Below, piece after piece: positions 45,892 through 55,738 of a stretch of 64,000 nucleotides of DNA (position 1 is its first letter; each line of letters starts with the position of its first letter). The translations under genes were made by a program, and so were the position numbers. The notes beneath the pieces are model-generated. The model had not been told where the DNA came from and did not search any database. It saw only the letters and a program-made list of their open reading frames with translations. Where the stretch lies: the NCBI GenBank assembly GCA_014763715.1, contig JACXUV010000002.1, forward strand, positions 62,001 through 126,000. The letters are read 5' to 3'. Source of the stretch: Rhodobacterales bacterium. GTDB taxonomy: Bacteria > Pseudomonadota > Alphaproteobacteria > Caulobacterales > Hyphomonadaceae.

Positions 45892-46497
45892 ATGAAACTG
45901 GTTTCCCTTCTGATTGGCGGCATCCTCGGCCTCGGCGCGGGTGCCGCTTCCGCCCTCGTGATGGCGGGCATGGTCGGCTCGGGCGTGCGCTTGTCCGGCA
46001 ATGTGGATGCCGATGGCTGGCAGAGCGACTGGACGATCGGCTCCACCACCGCCAATCCGTGGACACGCGCTCGCATCGCCCGCCACGGCCTGCTGGCACT
46101 GACCAAAGGCGAAGCCGTCTATTTCACCAAGGCCGTGGACGATGACGGCAAGCACCTGACGGAAGACTGCACCTACCGCGTCAGCGGCAAGGGGATGCCA
46201 GCCCTCTGGTGGTCGGTGACGCTCTACAATGGAGAGAGCTACCTGCCGGACAATACCGACGATGCCCTCTCCTATGACCTGACCGAAGCCGCCGCCGAAG
46301 GCCGCGCAGACGACTGGGCCTTCACCGTGTCCCCCACCCGCCCGTCTGAAGGCGGCTGGGTGTCGAGCCGCGCCGCAGGCGATTTCGACCTGACCCTGCG
46401 CCTCTACAAACCGGCGGCCGCCCTGATTTCAGACCCCGATGCCACCCTGCCCCCACCGGCCATCCAGCGCCTCTCCTGCGGAGGGCAAGGATCATGA
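45892..46497 (+). CDS. DUF1214 domain protein
   Basis: A 201-residue protein with an N-terminal membrane segment or uncleaved signal (residues 3-28) and a DUF1214 domain: NPWTRARIARHGLLALTKGEAVYFTKAVDDDG, ALWWSVTLYNG, and the end PSEGGWVSSRAAGDFDLTLRLYKP. In many genomes DUF1254 and DUF1214 sit in one polypeptide; here they are separate adjacent genes. Function unknown. Its stop overlaps the next start by four bases (46494-46497), so the two are translationally coupled. Confidence 0.83.
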   Translation: MKLVSLLIGGILGLGAGAASALVMAGMVGSGVRLSGNVDADGWQSDWTIGSTTANPWTRARIARHGLLALTKGEAVYFTKAVDDDGKHLTEDCTYRVSGKGMPALWWSVTLYNGESYLPDNTDDALSYDLTEAAAEGRADDWAFTVSPTRPSEGGWVSSRAAGDFDLTLRLYKPAAALISDPDATLPPPAIQRLSCGGQGS

Positions 46498-47027
46498 AAG
46501 GCTTCCTGACCGGCCTCGCCGCTTTCCTCGTGACGTTTGCACTGGCGCATTTCGTCGTGCTGAACGCCCTGCCCGGCAAGATCATGTCCAAGGTCCGTGA
46601 CCGGATGATGGAAGGCGGACTGCCGGAGAACGCATGGCGGATGAGCCCGCGGACCAGCCCGGAAACACAGACCGTCGTGCGCCCTGCGCCGGACCTTGCC
46701 TATGCCATCTGCCTGATCGACCTGTCCGGCGGCCCCGTGAAGCTGACCGCGCCTGCCTGGCCGGACTATGGCTCTCTCTCGGTGTTCGCTGCGACAACAG
46801 ACAATGTCTATGCCGGCTCCCTCGACGCCCGCGTGACGGGCACGCCGGTCATGCGGCAGGTGATCGTCGCGACGGAAGCTCAGGATGTTCCGGATGCCGG
46901 AACGGCAGACATCGTGCGCGTGAAACAGCCGGAAGCGCTGGCCCTGGTCCGCCGCCTCGCCCCATCTCAGGAAGCCTATGACGCCGCTGCCGCCCTGATC
47001 CCGGAAAGCAGCTGCAAACCGCTCTGA
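46494..47027 (+). CDS. DUF1254 domain protein
   Basis: A 177-residue protein with an N-terminal membrane segment (residues 3-24) and a short DUF1254 domain: MSPRTSPETQTVVRPAPDLAY, then LSGGPVKLTAPAWPDYGSLSVFAATTDN. It overlaps the DUF1214 gene by four bases. The pair likely forms a complex in the periplasm. Function unknown. Convergent with ispG, with only three bases between stop codons. Confidence 0.82.
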   Translation: MKGFLTGLAAFLVTFALAHFVVLNALPGKIMSKVRDRMMEGGLPENAWRMSPRTSPETQTVVRPAPDLAYAICLIDLSGGPVKLTAPAWPDYGSLSVFAATTDNVYAGSLDARVTGTPVMRQVIVATEAQDVPDAGTADIVRVKQPEALALVRRLAPSQEAYDAAAALIPESSCKPL

Positions 47028-47030
47028 GGA

Positions 47031-48164
47031 TTATTCCGCAGCGACCTCGGCGTCTTCGCGCTCGGCCCGCATACGGGCGGCCTTCTGCTCGACCAGTTCG
47101 ACAATGTGCTCGATCATGTCGGCATTGGAGACATTGTGATCGGGCCGTCCGGCCACGAACATCTTGCCGCTTTCCTTGCCGCCGCCCGTGAAGCCGAGAT
47201 CGGTCAGCGCCGCCTCGCCGGGGCCGTTGACGACACAGCCGATGATGGACAGCGAAATCGGCTCGTGAATGTGCGAGAGGCGTTGTTCCAGGATCTCGAC
47301 CGTTTTGATCACGTCAAACCCCTGACGCGCACAGGAGGGGCACGCCACGATATTCACGCCGCGCGTGCGCAGGCCGAGTGACTTCAGCATTTCGAAGCCG
47401 ACCTTCACCTCTTCCACCGGATCCGCCGACAGGGACACGCGGATCGTGTCGCCAATGCCGGCCCAGAGCAGCGCGCCCATGCCGATGGAGGATTTGACCG
47501 TACCCGTACGAAGCCCACCTGCCTCGGTAATGCCAAGGTGCAGCGGCGCATCCGTCGCTTCCGCCAGCTGCTGGTAGGCCGCGACCGTCAGGAACATGTC
47601 GGAGGCCTTCACCGAGATCTTGTAATCGTGGAAGCCGAGATCATCGAGGATGCGCGCATGGTCGAGCGCGCTTTCCACCATCGCGTCCGGACATGGCTCG
47701 CCATATTTCTCCAGCAGGTGACGCTCCAGGCTGCCGCCATTGACGCCGATGCGGATGGAACAGCCATTGGCGCGGGCCGCCGCGACGACTTCCCTCACGC
47801 GGGCAGCCGAACCGATATTGCCGGGATTGATGCGCAGGCATGCGGCGCCTGCGTCTGCCGCCTCGATGCCGCGCTTGTAGTGGAAATGGATGTCCGCCAC
47901 GATCGGCACCGGCGATGCCTTGCAGATCTCCGGCATGGCGGCGGTCGCCTCTTCCGTCGGGCAGGAGACGCGCACGATGTCAGCGCCTGCCTCTGCCGCG
48001 CGCTGGATCTGCGCGATAGTGGCGGCCGCGTCTTCCGTCGGCGTGTTGGTCATGGTCTGCACGGCGATGGGGGCATCCCCGCCAACCAGGACATTGCCAA
48101 CCCGGACCTGCCGGGACTTGCGGCGTGTGATGTCACGCCATGGACGGATCGGATTGTGGCTCAT
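47031..48164 (-). CDS. ispG: 4-hydroxy-3-methylbut-2-enyl-diphosphate synthase
   Basis: A 377-residue GcpE/IspG enzyme of the non-mevalonate isoprenoid pathway. The TIM-barrel part has [19 protein letters not shown] and RINPGNIGS, and the C-terminal [4Fe-4S] ligands are in [11 protein letters not shown] and [12 protein letters not shown]. This is the usual bacterial length. It follows the rodZ-like gene by 83 bases on the same strand, an adjacency also seen in E. coli. Confidence 0.97.
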   Translation of the reverse strand: MSHNPIRPWRDITRRKSRQVRVGNVLVGGDAPIAVQTMTNTPTEDAAATIAQIQRAAEAGADIVRVSCPTEEATAAMPEICKASPVPIVADIHFHYKRGIEAADAGAACLRINPGNIGSAARVREVVAAARANGCSIRIGVNGGSLERHLLEKYGEPCPDAMVESALDHARILDDLGFHDYKISVKASDMFLTVAAYQQLAEATDAPLHLGITEAGGLRTGTVKSSIGMGALLWAGIGDTIRVSLSADPVEEVKVGFEMLKSLGLRTRGVNIVACPSCARQGFDVIKTVEILEQRLSHIHEPISLSIIGCVVNGPGEAALTDLGFTGGGKESGKMFVAGRPDHNVSNADMIEHIVELVEQKAARMRAEREDAEVAAE

Positions 48165-48247
48165 GTCATGTGCCTCTGGTGCCTGTTGGCCCCTAGATGG
48201 CGCGTTCGCGCCGATCCGGCAATGCGTTTACGGAAACTTCAACTGCC

Positions 48248-49165
48248 TCAGCGGGTCGCCTTGCTGCCGCCATTGGCCGCCATGGCCGGGGCCGCGACCT
48301 CTGCCGCGCGGGCCAGCTGCTCGTCGACGCTGACCGAAAACACTTCCGCGCCATCCGGGCCAAGCGGGCTGACCACGATGTCGCCGACGCGCCATTCAAA
48401 CGCGCCGCCATCGCGGGCCGACACGGTCCAGCCAGCATTCAGACGCGGGAAATAGGTCTCACCTTCGGCCATGGTGCGGCTGCGGAAAATGGTGCCGTCA
48501 GCCCCGCGCACTTCCAGCCAGCCCTGGCGCACAGCCACCAGTTCCAGCGGCAGCGTATCCGGCACGGGGCGCCGGGAATCCGTTTCTGCAAACAGGCTGT
48601 CGCGGGCGCCGTTAACCGCCACGATGGCCGCCGTTTCAGGCACTTCGGGCGCAGGCCGCATGACCTGCGACACACCAATGGCGCCTGCGGCCAGAGCGAT
48701 CAGCGCCGTTGCCGAGGCCAGCGCCAGCGGCCAGCGGGCGCGTTCGGCCGCGATCTGACCCATTTTCGGTACAGGCGCAGCCTCTTTGACTTCCTGAACG
48801 GCGCCGCACTCCTTGGTGTAGATGGCGACAACGTCCTTCTCGGGCAGGCCGAGGAATTTCGCATAGGTGCCGAGAATGGCCGTCAGGTATCCGCCCTTGG
48901 GCAGCTCGCCGACTTCCATGCGCTCGATCCACATGAGGTAGTCCTTGCGCAGGAGCGTCGCCTTCGAAACATCCTGCAATTCCAGACCCTTGATCTCGCG
49001 CACGCGGCGCAGGACCTGGCCCATGCGCAGCTCTTCGCCCTCATAGGAGCGGGTCTCGAAGACCTCCTTGGCCTTCAGGAAGCGCTCGGCTTCGGTCAAC
49101 ACCTTGCCCTCGCCCCCGGTTTGCGGGCCAGCCTGTTCGTGAAGGGTGTCGTCGTCGTGTGCCAT
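48248..49165 (-). CDS. rodZ: RodZ-like helix-turn-helix membrane protein (DUF4115)
   Basis: A 305-residue protein with a cytoplasmic Cro/CI-type helix-turn-helix (about residues 45-115: LGQVLRRVREIKGLELQDVSKAT, LPKGGYLTAILGTYAKFLGLPE), one membrane span (about 145-165) and a periplasmic DUF4115-like domain (LVAVRQGWLEVRGADGTIFRSR). RodZ links MreB to the cell-wall elongation machinery. The adjacency to ispG supports the call. The periplasmic linker is shorter than in E. coli. Confidence 0.85.
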   Translation of the reverse strand: MAHDDDTLHEQAGPQTGGEGKVLTEAERFLKAKEVFETRSYEGEELRMGQVLRRVREIKGLELQDVSKATLLRKDYLMWIERMEVGELPKGGYLTAILGTYAKFLGLPEKDVVAIYTKECGAVQEVKEAAPVPKMGQIAAERARWPLALASATALIALAAGAIGVSQVMRPAPEVPETAAIVAVNGARDSLFAETDSRRPVPDTLPLELVAVRQGWLEVRGADGTIFRSRTMAEGETYFPRLNAGWTVSARDGGAFEWRVGDIVVSPLGPDGAEVFSVSVDEQLARAAEVAAPAMAANGGSKATR

Positions 49166-49256
49166 GTTCGTCCAATATCGCCCAAGCAGTCGTGAAACAT
49201 CACGCCACCGCGCAAGAAATGGTCCATGAGCGAAGTTAACTCACGGGGCCAATCTA

Positions 49257-51521
49257 TCAACCTTCCGCCAGTTCCACGCCATGCTCAGCCGCAAGAGCTA
49301 ACAATTGGTTACGGAACGGATCGTACGGATTATCCAGCGCCTTCAGGAAATCGGCCCGAAACGCTGCAAGATCAAGGCTTCTGATCATACGTTTGACAGG
49401 TCCGATGGACCCGGCCGACATGGAGAGTTTGGTAAACCCGAGCGCAATGAAACACAGCGCCGACAGGGTCGATCCGGTCGCCTCGCCACAGGCGGACAGC
49501 CGGATGCCATGAGTCTGGCACTGTTCGGAAACCATCTTCAGGAAACGAAGGGCACTCGGGAAAACAAGGTCGTACCGATCCGAAACAGCGGGCGTCATCC
49601 GGTCGGCGGCATAGAAGAACTGCATAAGGTCGTTCGTCCCGACGGACAGGAATTCCGCCTCCCCTGCCAGTTCAGACAGGCTGAAGGCCAGCGCCGGGGT
49701 CTCCAGCATCACGCCGACTTCGATATGGGACGGGCGCTTCCCGGTCGCCTCGGCAGACCATTCGACCTCTTTCAGCAGCAGTTCCTTGGCTGCAAAAAAT
49801 TCCTGCGGCACGGTCACCATCGGGAACATGACGGTCAGAGGTGCTTCGCCCGCGGCGCGGATCAGCGCCCGCAGCTGGCGGCGGAACAGGCCCCGGTGCT
49901 CCAGCGCGAATCGGATCGACCGCCAGCCAAGCGCGGGGTTCTCCTCCCGCTGCAGGTTCAGCGCGGGCAGCACCTTGTCCCCGCCAAGGTCCAGCGTGCG
50001 GAAGATCACCGGCTTGCCGTGTGCCTTGTCCAGCACCCGCTTGTAGAGCTCGATCTGGTCATCCATGCGCGGCAACGTCTCGGAGACGAGGAACTGGAAT
50101 TCGGTGCGGAACAGGCCCACGCCGTCAGCCCCGGCCTGCTGCATCATGTCGAGATCCAGCTCCAGGCCCGCATTCAGCATCAGGCGGACATCGGTGCCAT
50201 CCTTCGTGCGGGCCGGCTTGTCGCGCAGCGCGGCATAGGCGGCCTGGCGTTCCGAGCGCAGGGCCACGCGCGCCTTGTAGGCATCATAGAGCGAGTCATC
50301 CGGGCGCACATGCAGCACCCCCTGCTCCGCATCCACGATCAGCCAGTCGCCCTGATCGATCCGCGTGGTCAGGCCCTCGATGCCGCCCAGCGTCGGGATA
50401 CCCAGCGCGCGCGCCACGATCGCGGCATGGGAGGAGGCTGCCGCCTCTTCCATCAGGATGCCCCGCAGGCCGGTATTGGCGTATTCCAGCAATTCCGCCG
50501 GGCCGAGGCGCCTGGCGACCAGTACGCTGCGTTCCTCTGTGATCTCCGGGCGGCCTTCATCGCCGCCAAGGATGCGCAGCAGGCGGTTGTCGAGGTCTTC
50601 CAGGTCGTGAAGCCGCTCACGCAGGTACGGATCGCGCGCATTCTGCAGGCGGGCCCGGTGTTCCCGGCGCGCCCGGTCGATCGAGGCTTCTGCCGAGAGG
50701 CCCGAGCGGACACCTTCCTGCAGCTTCTCGGCCCAGGACGGATCGTGTGCCAGCAGGCGGTATGTTTCCATCACATCGCGCGGGTCATCGCCCAGCACGG
50801 CCCCGTCGATTGCCATCATCCGGTCGATCGACGCCTTGAGCCCGATCAGCGCCCGCGTCAGACGCTTGGCCTCGACTTCCTGGTCGCCGGCAAAGAACTT
50901 CGCCGCCGGCACGACGGGGTCATGCAGCACGGCGCGGCCATAGCCGAGCCCTTCGCAGAACACACGCCCGCGCAGCGAAGCCGGATTGCGCGTGCGCTTA
51001 TGCCCGGCGCCATTGTCGAGATGCTCCGGATCAATGCGGTCCACGATCTCCGCCAGCACCATGGCGATGGTCTGCAGCGAATCGATTTCCTCATCGCCAT
51101 AAACCCGCTCGGTCCGGTTCTGGACCGTAAGCACGCCAATCACCCGGCCGCCGCGCAGGATTGGCACGCCCAGGAAGGCGTGGAACGGGTCCTCCCCCGT
51201 TTCCGGGCGATACGAAAAGGACGGATGCCGCGGCGCATCCTGAATGGCCATCGGCTCGGCCCGGCGGGAAACGAGGCCGACAAGGCCCTCATTGGCCGAC
51301 AGGCGGGTATTCCCGACGGCTTCCGGCTTCAGGCCCTCGGTGGCAATCAGGATCAGCTGCCCGCCGCGATGCCGCAGATAGATCGAGCAGACATCCGCCA
51401 CCATGGTGGAGGCGATCAGCCGGACCACATTGTCGAGCCGGGAACGTGTCTCACCGTCTTCCGCCATGATCTGGCGGAGGCGATTCATCAGCAGACGCGT
51501 GGCAGGCAGGTTGTAGGCCAT
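49257..51521 (-). CDS. ptsP: Nitrogen-PTS enzyme I (phosphoenolpyruvate-protein phosphotransferase) with GAF domain
   Basis: A 754-residue EI-Ntr. An N-terminal GAF domain (about residues 15-150, TMVADVCSIYLRHRGGQL) precedes the PTS enzyme I core. The phospho-histidine is in EAAASSHAAIVARALGIPTLGG (around residue 365), and the PEP-binding part has GLFRTEFQF, FRTLDLGGDKVLPAL and GTNDLMQFFYAADR. It starts the phosphorelay to NPr and EIIA-Ntr that reports nitrogen and carbon state. It lies 26 bases downstream of lysC, a typical alphaproteobacterial pair. Confidence 0.96.
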   Translation of the reverse strand: MAYNLPATRLLMNRLRQIMAEDGETRSRLDNVVRLIASTMVADVCSIYLRHRGGQLILIATEGLKPEAVGNTRLSANEGLVGLVSRRAEPMAIQDAPRHPSFSYRPETGEDPFHAFLGVPILRGGRVIGVLTVQNRTERVYGDEEIDSLQTIAMVLAEIVDRIDPEHLDNGAGHKRTRNPASLRGRVFCEGLGYGRAVLHDPVVPAAKFFAGDQEVEAKRLTRALIGLKASIDRMMAIDGAVLGDDPRDVMETYRLLAHDPSWAEKLQEGVRSGLSAEASIDRARREHRARLQNARDPYLRERLHDLEDLDNRLLRILGGDEGRPEITEERSVLVARRLGPAELLEYANTGLRGILMEEAAASSHAAIVARALGIPTLGGIEGLTTRIDQGDWLIVDAEQGVLHVRPDDSLYDAYKARVALRSERQAAYAALRDKPARTKDGTDVRLMLNAGLELDLDMMQQAGADGVGLFRTEFQFLVSETLPRMDDQIELYKRVLDKAHGKPVIFRTLDLGGDKVLPALNLQREENPALGWRSIRFALEHRGLFRRQLRALIRAAGEAPLTVMFPMVTVPQEFFAAKELLLKEVEWSAEATGKRPSHIEVGVMLETPALAFSLSELAGEAEFLSVGTNDLMQFFYAADRMTPAVSDRYDLVFPSALRFLKMVSEQCQTHGIRLSACGEATGSTLSALCFIALGFTKLSMSAGSIGPVKRMIRSLDLAAFRADFLKALDNPYDPFRNQLLALAAEHGVELAEG

Positions 51522-51547
51522 CTAGGACCTGCTTGTCGCAAGCGCCC

Positions 51548-52795
51548 TCACTCGGCGTCAAGGCCGAAGGCGGTATGCAATGCTCTCACGGCCAATTCGG
51601 TATAAGGCGCGGCAATCAGAACCGAGATCTTGATCTCGGAGGTCGCGATGACGTCGATGTTGATGTTCTTCTCGGAAAGCGCGCGGAACATGGTCTCGGC
51701 AACGCCGGTATGGCTCTTCATGCCGACGCCGATGATCGAGACCTTGGAGACGTCACGGGTGACCTCCATCGACTCGAAGCCGATCTCGTCCTTCATCTTT
51801 TCCAGCGTTTCCTTGGCGAAGGGGCTGTCGCGGTCGGTGCAGGTGAACACCATGTTGGCCCGGTCCGGACCGCGGGCATTGGCCTGCACGATCATGTCGA
51901 CATTGATCCCGGCCTGCGCCAGCACGGCGAACAGTTTCGCCGACACGCCCGGCTTGTCCGGCATGCCGTAAAGGGTGACCTTTGCCTCATCACGCGAATA
52001 GGCGACGCCGCTGACAACCTGCTTTTCCACGATTTCTTCCTCTGCGCAGACTAGGGTTCCGGGATTGGGCTCGCCGGGCTTCAGGAAGCTGGAGAGCACG
52101 CGCACCGGCACGTTATGGTTCATGGCCATTTCGACAGAGCGGGTCTGCAGGACCTTGGCGCCCAGCGAGGCCATTTCGAGCATTTCCTCGAACGAGATTT
52201 TTTCGATCCGCCGCGCCTTCGGCACGATGCGCGGGTCGGTCGTGTAGACGCCGTCGACATCGGTGTAGATGTCGCAGACCTTGGCGTTCAGCGCGGCGGC
52301 CACGGCCACGGCGCTGGTGTCGGAGCCGCCCCGGCCGAGCGTTGCCACGCGCTCGTCCTCGGTCACGCCCTGGAAGCCCGCGATCACGGCGATCTCACCA
52401 GCATCAATCGAGTCCGGCAGGCGGGAATCGTCAAAGCCCATGATGCGGGCCTTGCCGTGGCTCTTGTTGGTTTTCAGCTTCAGCTGCCAGCCGAGCCAGG
52501 AGCGTGCCTTCAGGCCGCGCTTGCGCAGCGCCAGGGCCAGCAGACCGGCCGTCACCTGTTCGCCCGAGGCCACGACGACGTCATATTCATCATCGAACAG
52601 CTCGCGCGGCAGGTTGTTGCCCGCTGCCCCTTCGGCCAGTGCGACCAGCTTGTTGGTCTCGCCGGACATAGCCGAGACAACCACAGCCAGGTGCTCACCC
52701 TTCTCGGCGCGCGCCTTCACGATTTCGGCCACGTTCGCAATGCGATCGAGGTCTCCCACCGAGGTGCCGCCAAACTTCAGTACCGTGCGCGCCAT
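51548..52795 (-). CDS. lysC: Aspartate kinase
   Basis: A 415-residue aspartokinase, first step to lysine, methionine and threonine. The start ARTVLKFGGTSVGDLDRI and FQGVTEDERVATLGRGGSDTSAVA are typical of the kinase domain. Two C-terminal ACT domains (from about residue 265, VTLYGMPDKPGVSAKLFAVL, and VSIIGVGMKSHTGVAETMF) provide feedback control. In the same frame an internal start could yield the regulatory beta subunit, as in some bacteria; this is not shown by the sequence. Divergent from ubiG. Confidence 0.97.
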   Translation of the reverse strand: MARTVLKFGGTSVGDLDRIANVAEIVKARAEKGEHLAVVVSAMSGETNKLVALAEGAAGNNLPRELFDDEYDVVVASGEQVTAGLLALALRKRGLKARSWLGWQLKLKTNKSHGKARIMGFDDSRLPDSIDAGEIAVIAGFQGVTEDERVATLGRGGSDTSAVAVAAALNAKVCDIYTDVDGVYTTDPRIVPKARRIEKISFEEMLEMASLGAKVLQTRSVEMAMNHNVPVRVLSSFLKPGEPNPGTLVCAEEEIVEKQVVSGVAYSRDEAKVTLYGMPDKPGVSAKLFAVLAQAGINVDMIVQANARGPDRANMVFTCTDRDSPFAKETLEKMKDEIGFESMEVTRDVSKVSIIGVGMKSHTGVAETMFRALSEKNINIDVIATSEIKISVLIAAPYTELAVRALHTAFGLDAE

Positions 52796-52884
52796 TTCGC
52801 CCTATATCCTGTAGAAACGGGTTTACCCTTATTAGCGCCCTCATAGGGGCTGTTCGAAGCCGGATCAAACAGGTTTGCTAGACT

Positions 52885-53670
52885 ATGGTGAAAACAATCG
52901 AAGGCTCCCTAGGGGCACCCCGCACCCCCAGCATCGACCCGGCAGAAGTGGAAAAATTTTCCTCCATCGCTGCAGAATGGTGGGACCCAAAGGGTAAATT
53001 TCGCCCTCTTCACCGATTTAACCCCGTTCGCTTGCGCTTCATCCGCGAGACGGCAGAGCAGCATTTCGGGATCGCGCCGGGCAAGGTTAAGCCCTTGGAA
53101 GGATTGAGATTACTCGACATCGGATGCGGCGGCGGGCTGGTCTGCGAACCGATGGCGCGGCTTGGCGCGTCCGTCACCGGCGTCGACGCCTCGGAAGCCA
53201 ACATCAAGACGGCCCTCACCCACGCACAGGAAGAAGGGCTGCAAATCGACTATCGCGCTGGGACAGCCGAAGGCCTGATCGATGCCGGCGAGCCGCCTTT
53301 CGACATGGTGCTGAACCTCGAAGTGGTCGAACATGTCGCAGACCCGGCGCAGTTCCTGAAGGACACGGCGAGCCTGGTCCGCCCCGGCGGGCTGATGATC
53401 GTGGCGACCCTCAACAAGACCGCCAAGGCGCTGGCGACCGCCGTTGTCGGGGCCGAATATGTGCTCGGCTGGCTACCGCGCGGCACGCATGACTGGTCGA
53501 AATTCCTGCCACCGGAAACCGTGCGCGATGCGCTGGCTGAAGGCGGACTGGAACCGGAAGCGGCAATTGGCGTTTCCTACGCACCCCTGACCGGGGCCTG
53601 GCGCCTCAGCGAGGACACCTCGGTCAATTACATGATTGTTGCCCCCAGACCTGAAAGGCAGGCCGGATAA
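52885..53670 (+). CDS. ubiG: Ubiquinone biosynthesis O-methyltransferase UbiG
   Basis: A 261-residue SAM-dependent methyltransferase catalysing both O-methylations of ubiquinone synthesis. The start [23 protein letters not shown] is diagnostic. The SAM motif is [19 protein letters not shown] with GVDASEANI after it, and [23 protein letters not shown] matches the family. No strong SD precedes the ATG. The DUF924 gene starts on the base after its stop. Confidence 0.97.
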   Translation: MVKTIEGSLGAPRTPSIDPAEVEKFSSIAAEWWDPKGKFRPLHRFNPVRLRFIRETAEQHFGIAPGKVKPLEGLRLLDIGCGGGLVCEPMARLGASVTGVDASEANIKTALTHAQEEGLQIDYRAGTAEGLIDAGEPPFDMVLNLEVVEHVADPAQFLKDTASLVRPGGLMIVATLNKTAKALATAVVGAEYVLGWLPRGTHDWSKFLPPETVRDALAEGGLEPEAAIGVSYAPLTGAWRLSEDTSVNYMIVAPRPERQAG

Positions 53671-54282
53671 ATGAGTGAACTCCCCACCCCGCAGGATGTC
53701 ATCGACTACTGGATCGGGGGCGCCTCTGCTTCGCCGGATGCGGCAGGTGAGAAGCACAAGCTCTGGTTCGGCAAATCGGCGGAGACCGACACCGAGATCC
53801 GCACACGCTTCGGCGAGTTGCTGGAGACGCTTTGCCATCTGCCCGCAGCGGAGGACTGGGCCGCCCGTGGCCCGCGCGGCCGTCTCGCCGCAATCATCGT
53901 GCTCGACCAGTTCAGCCGGAACCTGTTCCGCGACAATCCGCGCGCCTTTGCGCAGGACGATCTCGCCCTGCTGCTCTGCAAGGACGGCCTCGCCCTGGGT
54001 CAGGACAAGGGCCTGTCGGAGGCTGAACGGATCTTCTTCTACCTGCCGCTCGAACATTCCGAAGCGCCGGAAGACCAGGACGCCTCGGTCGCCAAATTCA
54101 CGGACCTGCTGGTCGAGTCCCGCGAAGGCTTCCGCAGCCTGGTCGAGAACACGCTGCAATATGCCAAGGCCCACAAGGACGTGATCGACCAGTTCGGCCG
54201 CTTCCCGCACCGCAACAAGGCCCTCGGCCGGGAGTCGACAGGGGCTGAGACAGAATGGCTGGCGGAAGGCGGCGGTTTCTAG
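53671..54282 (+). CDS. DUF924 family protein
   Basis: A 203-residue cytosolic helical protein of the DUF924 (TPR-like) family. Characteristic pieces are VIDYWIGG, KLWFGKSAETDTEIRTRFG, LAAIIVLDQFSRNLFRDNPRAFAQD, and FFYLPLEHSE. Function is unknown. It begins directly after ubiG and shares a 4-base CTAG overlap (54279-54282) with the convergent MFS gene. Confidence 0.9.
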   Translation: MSELPTPQDVIDYWIGGASASPDAAGEKHKLWFGKSAETDTEIRTRFGELLETLCHLPAAEDWAARGPRGRLAAIIVLDQFSRNLFRDNPRAFAQDDLALLLCKDGLALGQDKGLSEAERIFFYLPLEHSEAPEDQDASVAKFTDLLVESREGFRSLVENTLQYAKAHKDVIDQFGRFPHRNKALGRESTGAETEWLAEGGGF

Positions 54283-55646
54283 TCCAGCACTTCCGGTCCG
54301 CGCGGGTCCAGCGACTTGCTGATTTCCTGCTGCATCGCCCGGTTGAAGGGATAGCGGGAGGCCGCAAGGGCAGCGAGCAGATAGAGCGCACCGGGCAGGA
54401 CGCAAAACACCAGCAGCAGGCCCTGAATGGCCTCCGGCGAATTGTCCTGTGTCGGGTGGAAGCCTGCGATCTGCCCGAGGATGAGATATCCGACGCCGAA
54501 GGCCAGGCTGTTGCCGACCTTGTAGGCGCTGGTCACCGCCGCATAATAGATGCCGGACCGGTTCTCGCCTGTCCGGGATGCCTGCCACTCCACCACGTCC
54601 GCCGTCATGGACCGGGTCAGCACGATCGGGGCGCTGAAGGCTGCGCCATTGAAGAAGGCCCCGATAAAGAGCGGCCAGAAGCCGCCGACCTGACCTGCGA
54701 TATAATAAATGATGAAACTGCAGAACGAGGTCAGCACGGCGATCTTGAAGGCAACACTCTTCTCCGTCCGGGCGGCCAGCTTCAGCCAGAACGGCAGGGC
54801 GCAGACCGCCATCAGGAAGAAGAACATCAGGATCAGGCTGGACATGCCGTCGGACAGGCCAAAGACGAATTCCGCCACGAACAGATAGTTGGCCGACGTC
54901 ACCGCGATGGCCGTCCCGGTCAGCAGTTCCAGCAGCAGGATGTGCCCCAGATACTTGTTGCCGAGTGCCGCAATGAAGGGCCGCAGACGAAACTTCTGGG
55001 CCGCGCCCTTGTCACCCCGCACGGCCTCGTCCGGAACAAAGGTGCAGGCCAGGAAGGCCGTCAGCGGCAGGGAAAACAGAAGCACCCAGCCCATCACGGC
55101 CACTTGTCCCATCCGCCCGATCCCGAAGCCTGCAAGCTCCAGCACCGCCGGGATTGCCAGCAGGGCCAGCATGGAAAGCACGCTGATGATTTCGGCCCAC
55201 TGGAAGAAACGCGACCGGTCGTCATAGTCGAGCGCGATGGCCGGCACCCAGGCCGAACGCGCCGTCTGCAGCAGGGTGAAGCCGATATAGAAGAGTAGCA
55301 TCCAGCCGACGAAATAGGCCGGTCCCTCCCCCACGCTCGGCATGTAGACGAAATAGGTTGCCAGCCCCAGGATCGGCACCGAGAGCACGACCCAATGGCG
55401 TACCCGCCCCCATGGGCTGCGATAGCGGTCGACCAGGTAGCCCATCACCGGATCGGTGAAGATGTCCCAGAAGCGCAGCAGCATGAAGAGAATGCCGGTC
55501 AGTTCCAGGCCGAGGCCGACTTCCCGTGCATAGAGCGGGGCAAGATACACCCCCACGGGCAAGCCGACGCCCGCCAGCGGCAGACTCAGGGACGAAAATG
55601 CAAGAACCCTCGGAAGGGACAGGCGCTTGGCCGGAGCGTCAGTCAT
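54279..55646 (-). CDS. MFS/GPH-type sugar:cation symporter
   Basis: A 455-residue twelve-span transporter of the glycoside-pentoside-hexuronide (MelB-like) type. The first loop has YLAPLYAREVGLGLELTG, then LRFWDIFTDPVMGYLVDRYRSPWGRVRHW, a clear MelB/GPH signature with the cation-site aspartates. The second half includes RSMTADVVEWQASRTGENRSGIYYA, also diagnostic. Substrate unknown, probably a glycoside. The ATG at 55646 is chosen by homology to the usual start; the SD is poor. Divergent from the M20 peptidase gene. Confidence 0.9.
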   Translation of the reverse strand: MTDAPAKRLSLPRVLAFSSLSLPLAGVGLPVGVYLAPLYAREVGLGLELTGILFMLLRFWDIFTDPVMGYLVDRYRSPWGRVRHWVVLSVPILGLATYFVYMPSVGEGPAYFVGWMLLFYIGFTLLQTARSAWVPAIALDYDDRSRFFQWAEIISVLSMLALLAIPAVLELAGFGIGRMGQVAVMGWVLLFSLPLTAFLACTFVPDEAVRGDKGAAQKFRLRPFIAALGNKYLGHILLLELLTGTAIAVTSANYLFVAEFVFGLSDGMSSLILMFFFLMAVCALPFWLKLAARTEKSVAFKIAVLTSFCSFIIYYIAGQVGGFWPLFIGAFFNGAAFSAPIVLTRSMTADVVEWQASRTGENRSGIYYAAVTSAYKVGNSLAFGVGYLILGQIAGFHPTQDNSPEAIQGLLLVFCVLPGALYLLAALAASRYPFNRAMQQEISKSLDPRGPEVLD

Positions 55647-55647
55647 A

Positions 55648-55738
55648 TTTGCATGATTGCCGTGCAAAATCGTGACGGCCAAGTCATTTTTTTAGGCAAG
55701 TGCGGCTTGACGAACCTAGGGTGAATGGTGACGGTTCG
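55648..55738. promoter_or_regulatory. Two inverted repeats in the MFS / M20 divergent region
   Basis: TTTGCA (55648-55653) and TGCAAA (55663-55668) are separated by 9 bases, directly upstream of the MFS start. CGAACC (55711-55716) and GGTTCG (55733-55738) are separated by 16 bases nearer the M20 gene. Both are perfect 6-bp dyads. The first resembles LacI-type operators that often control sugar transporters; no regulator gene is adjacent. Confidence 0.4.

Noticed and set aside
49305-51605. A 766-codon open frame on the plus strand opposite ptsP
   Set aside because: It is the antisense of ptsP, arises from high GC codon bias, shows no domain, and ptsP is conserved along its whole length.
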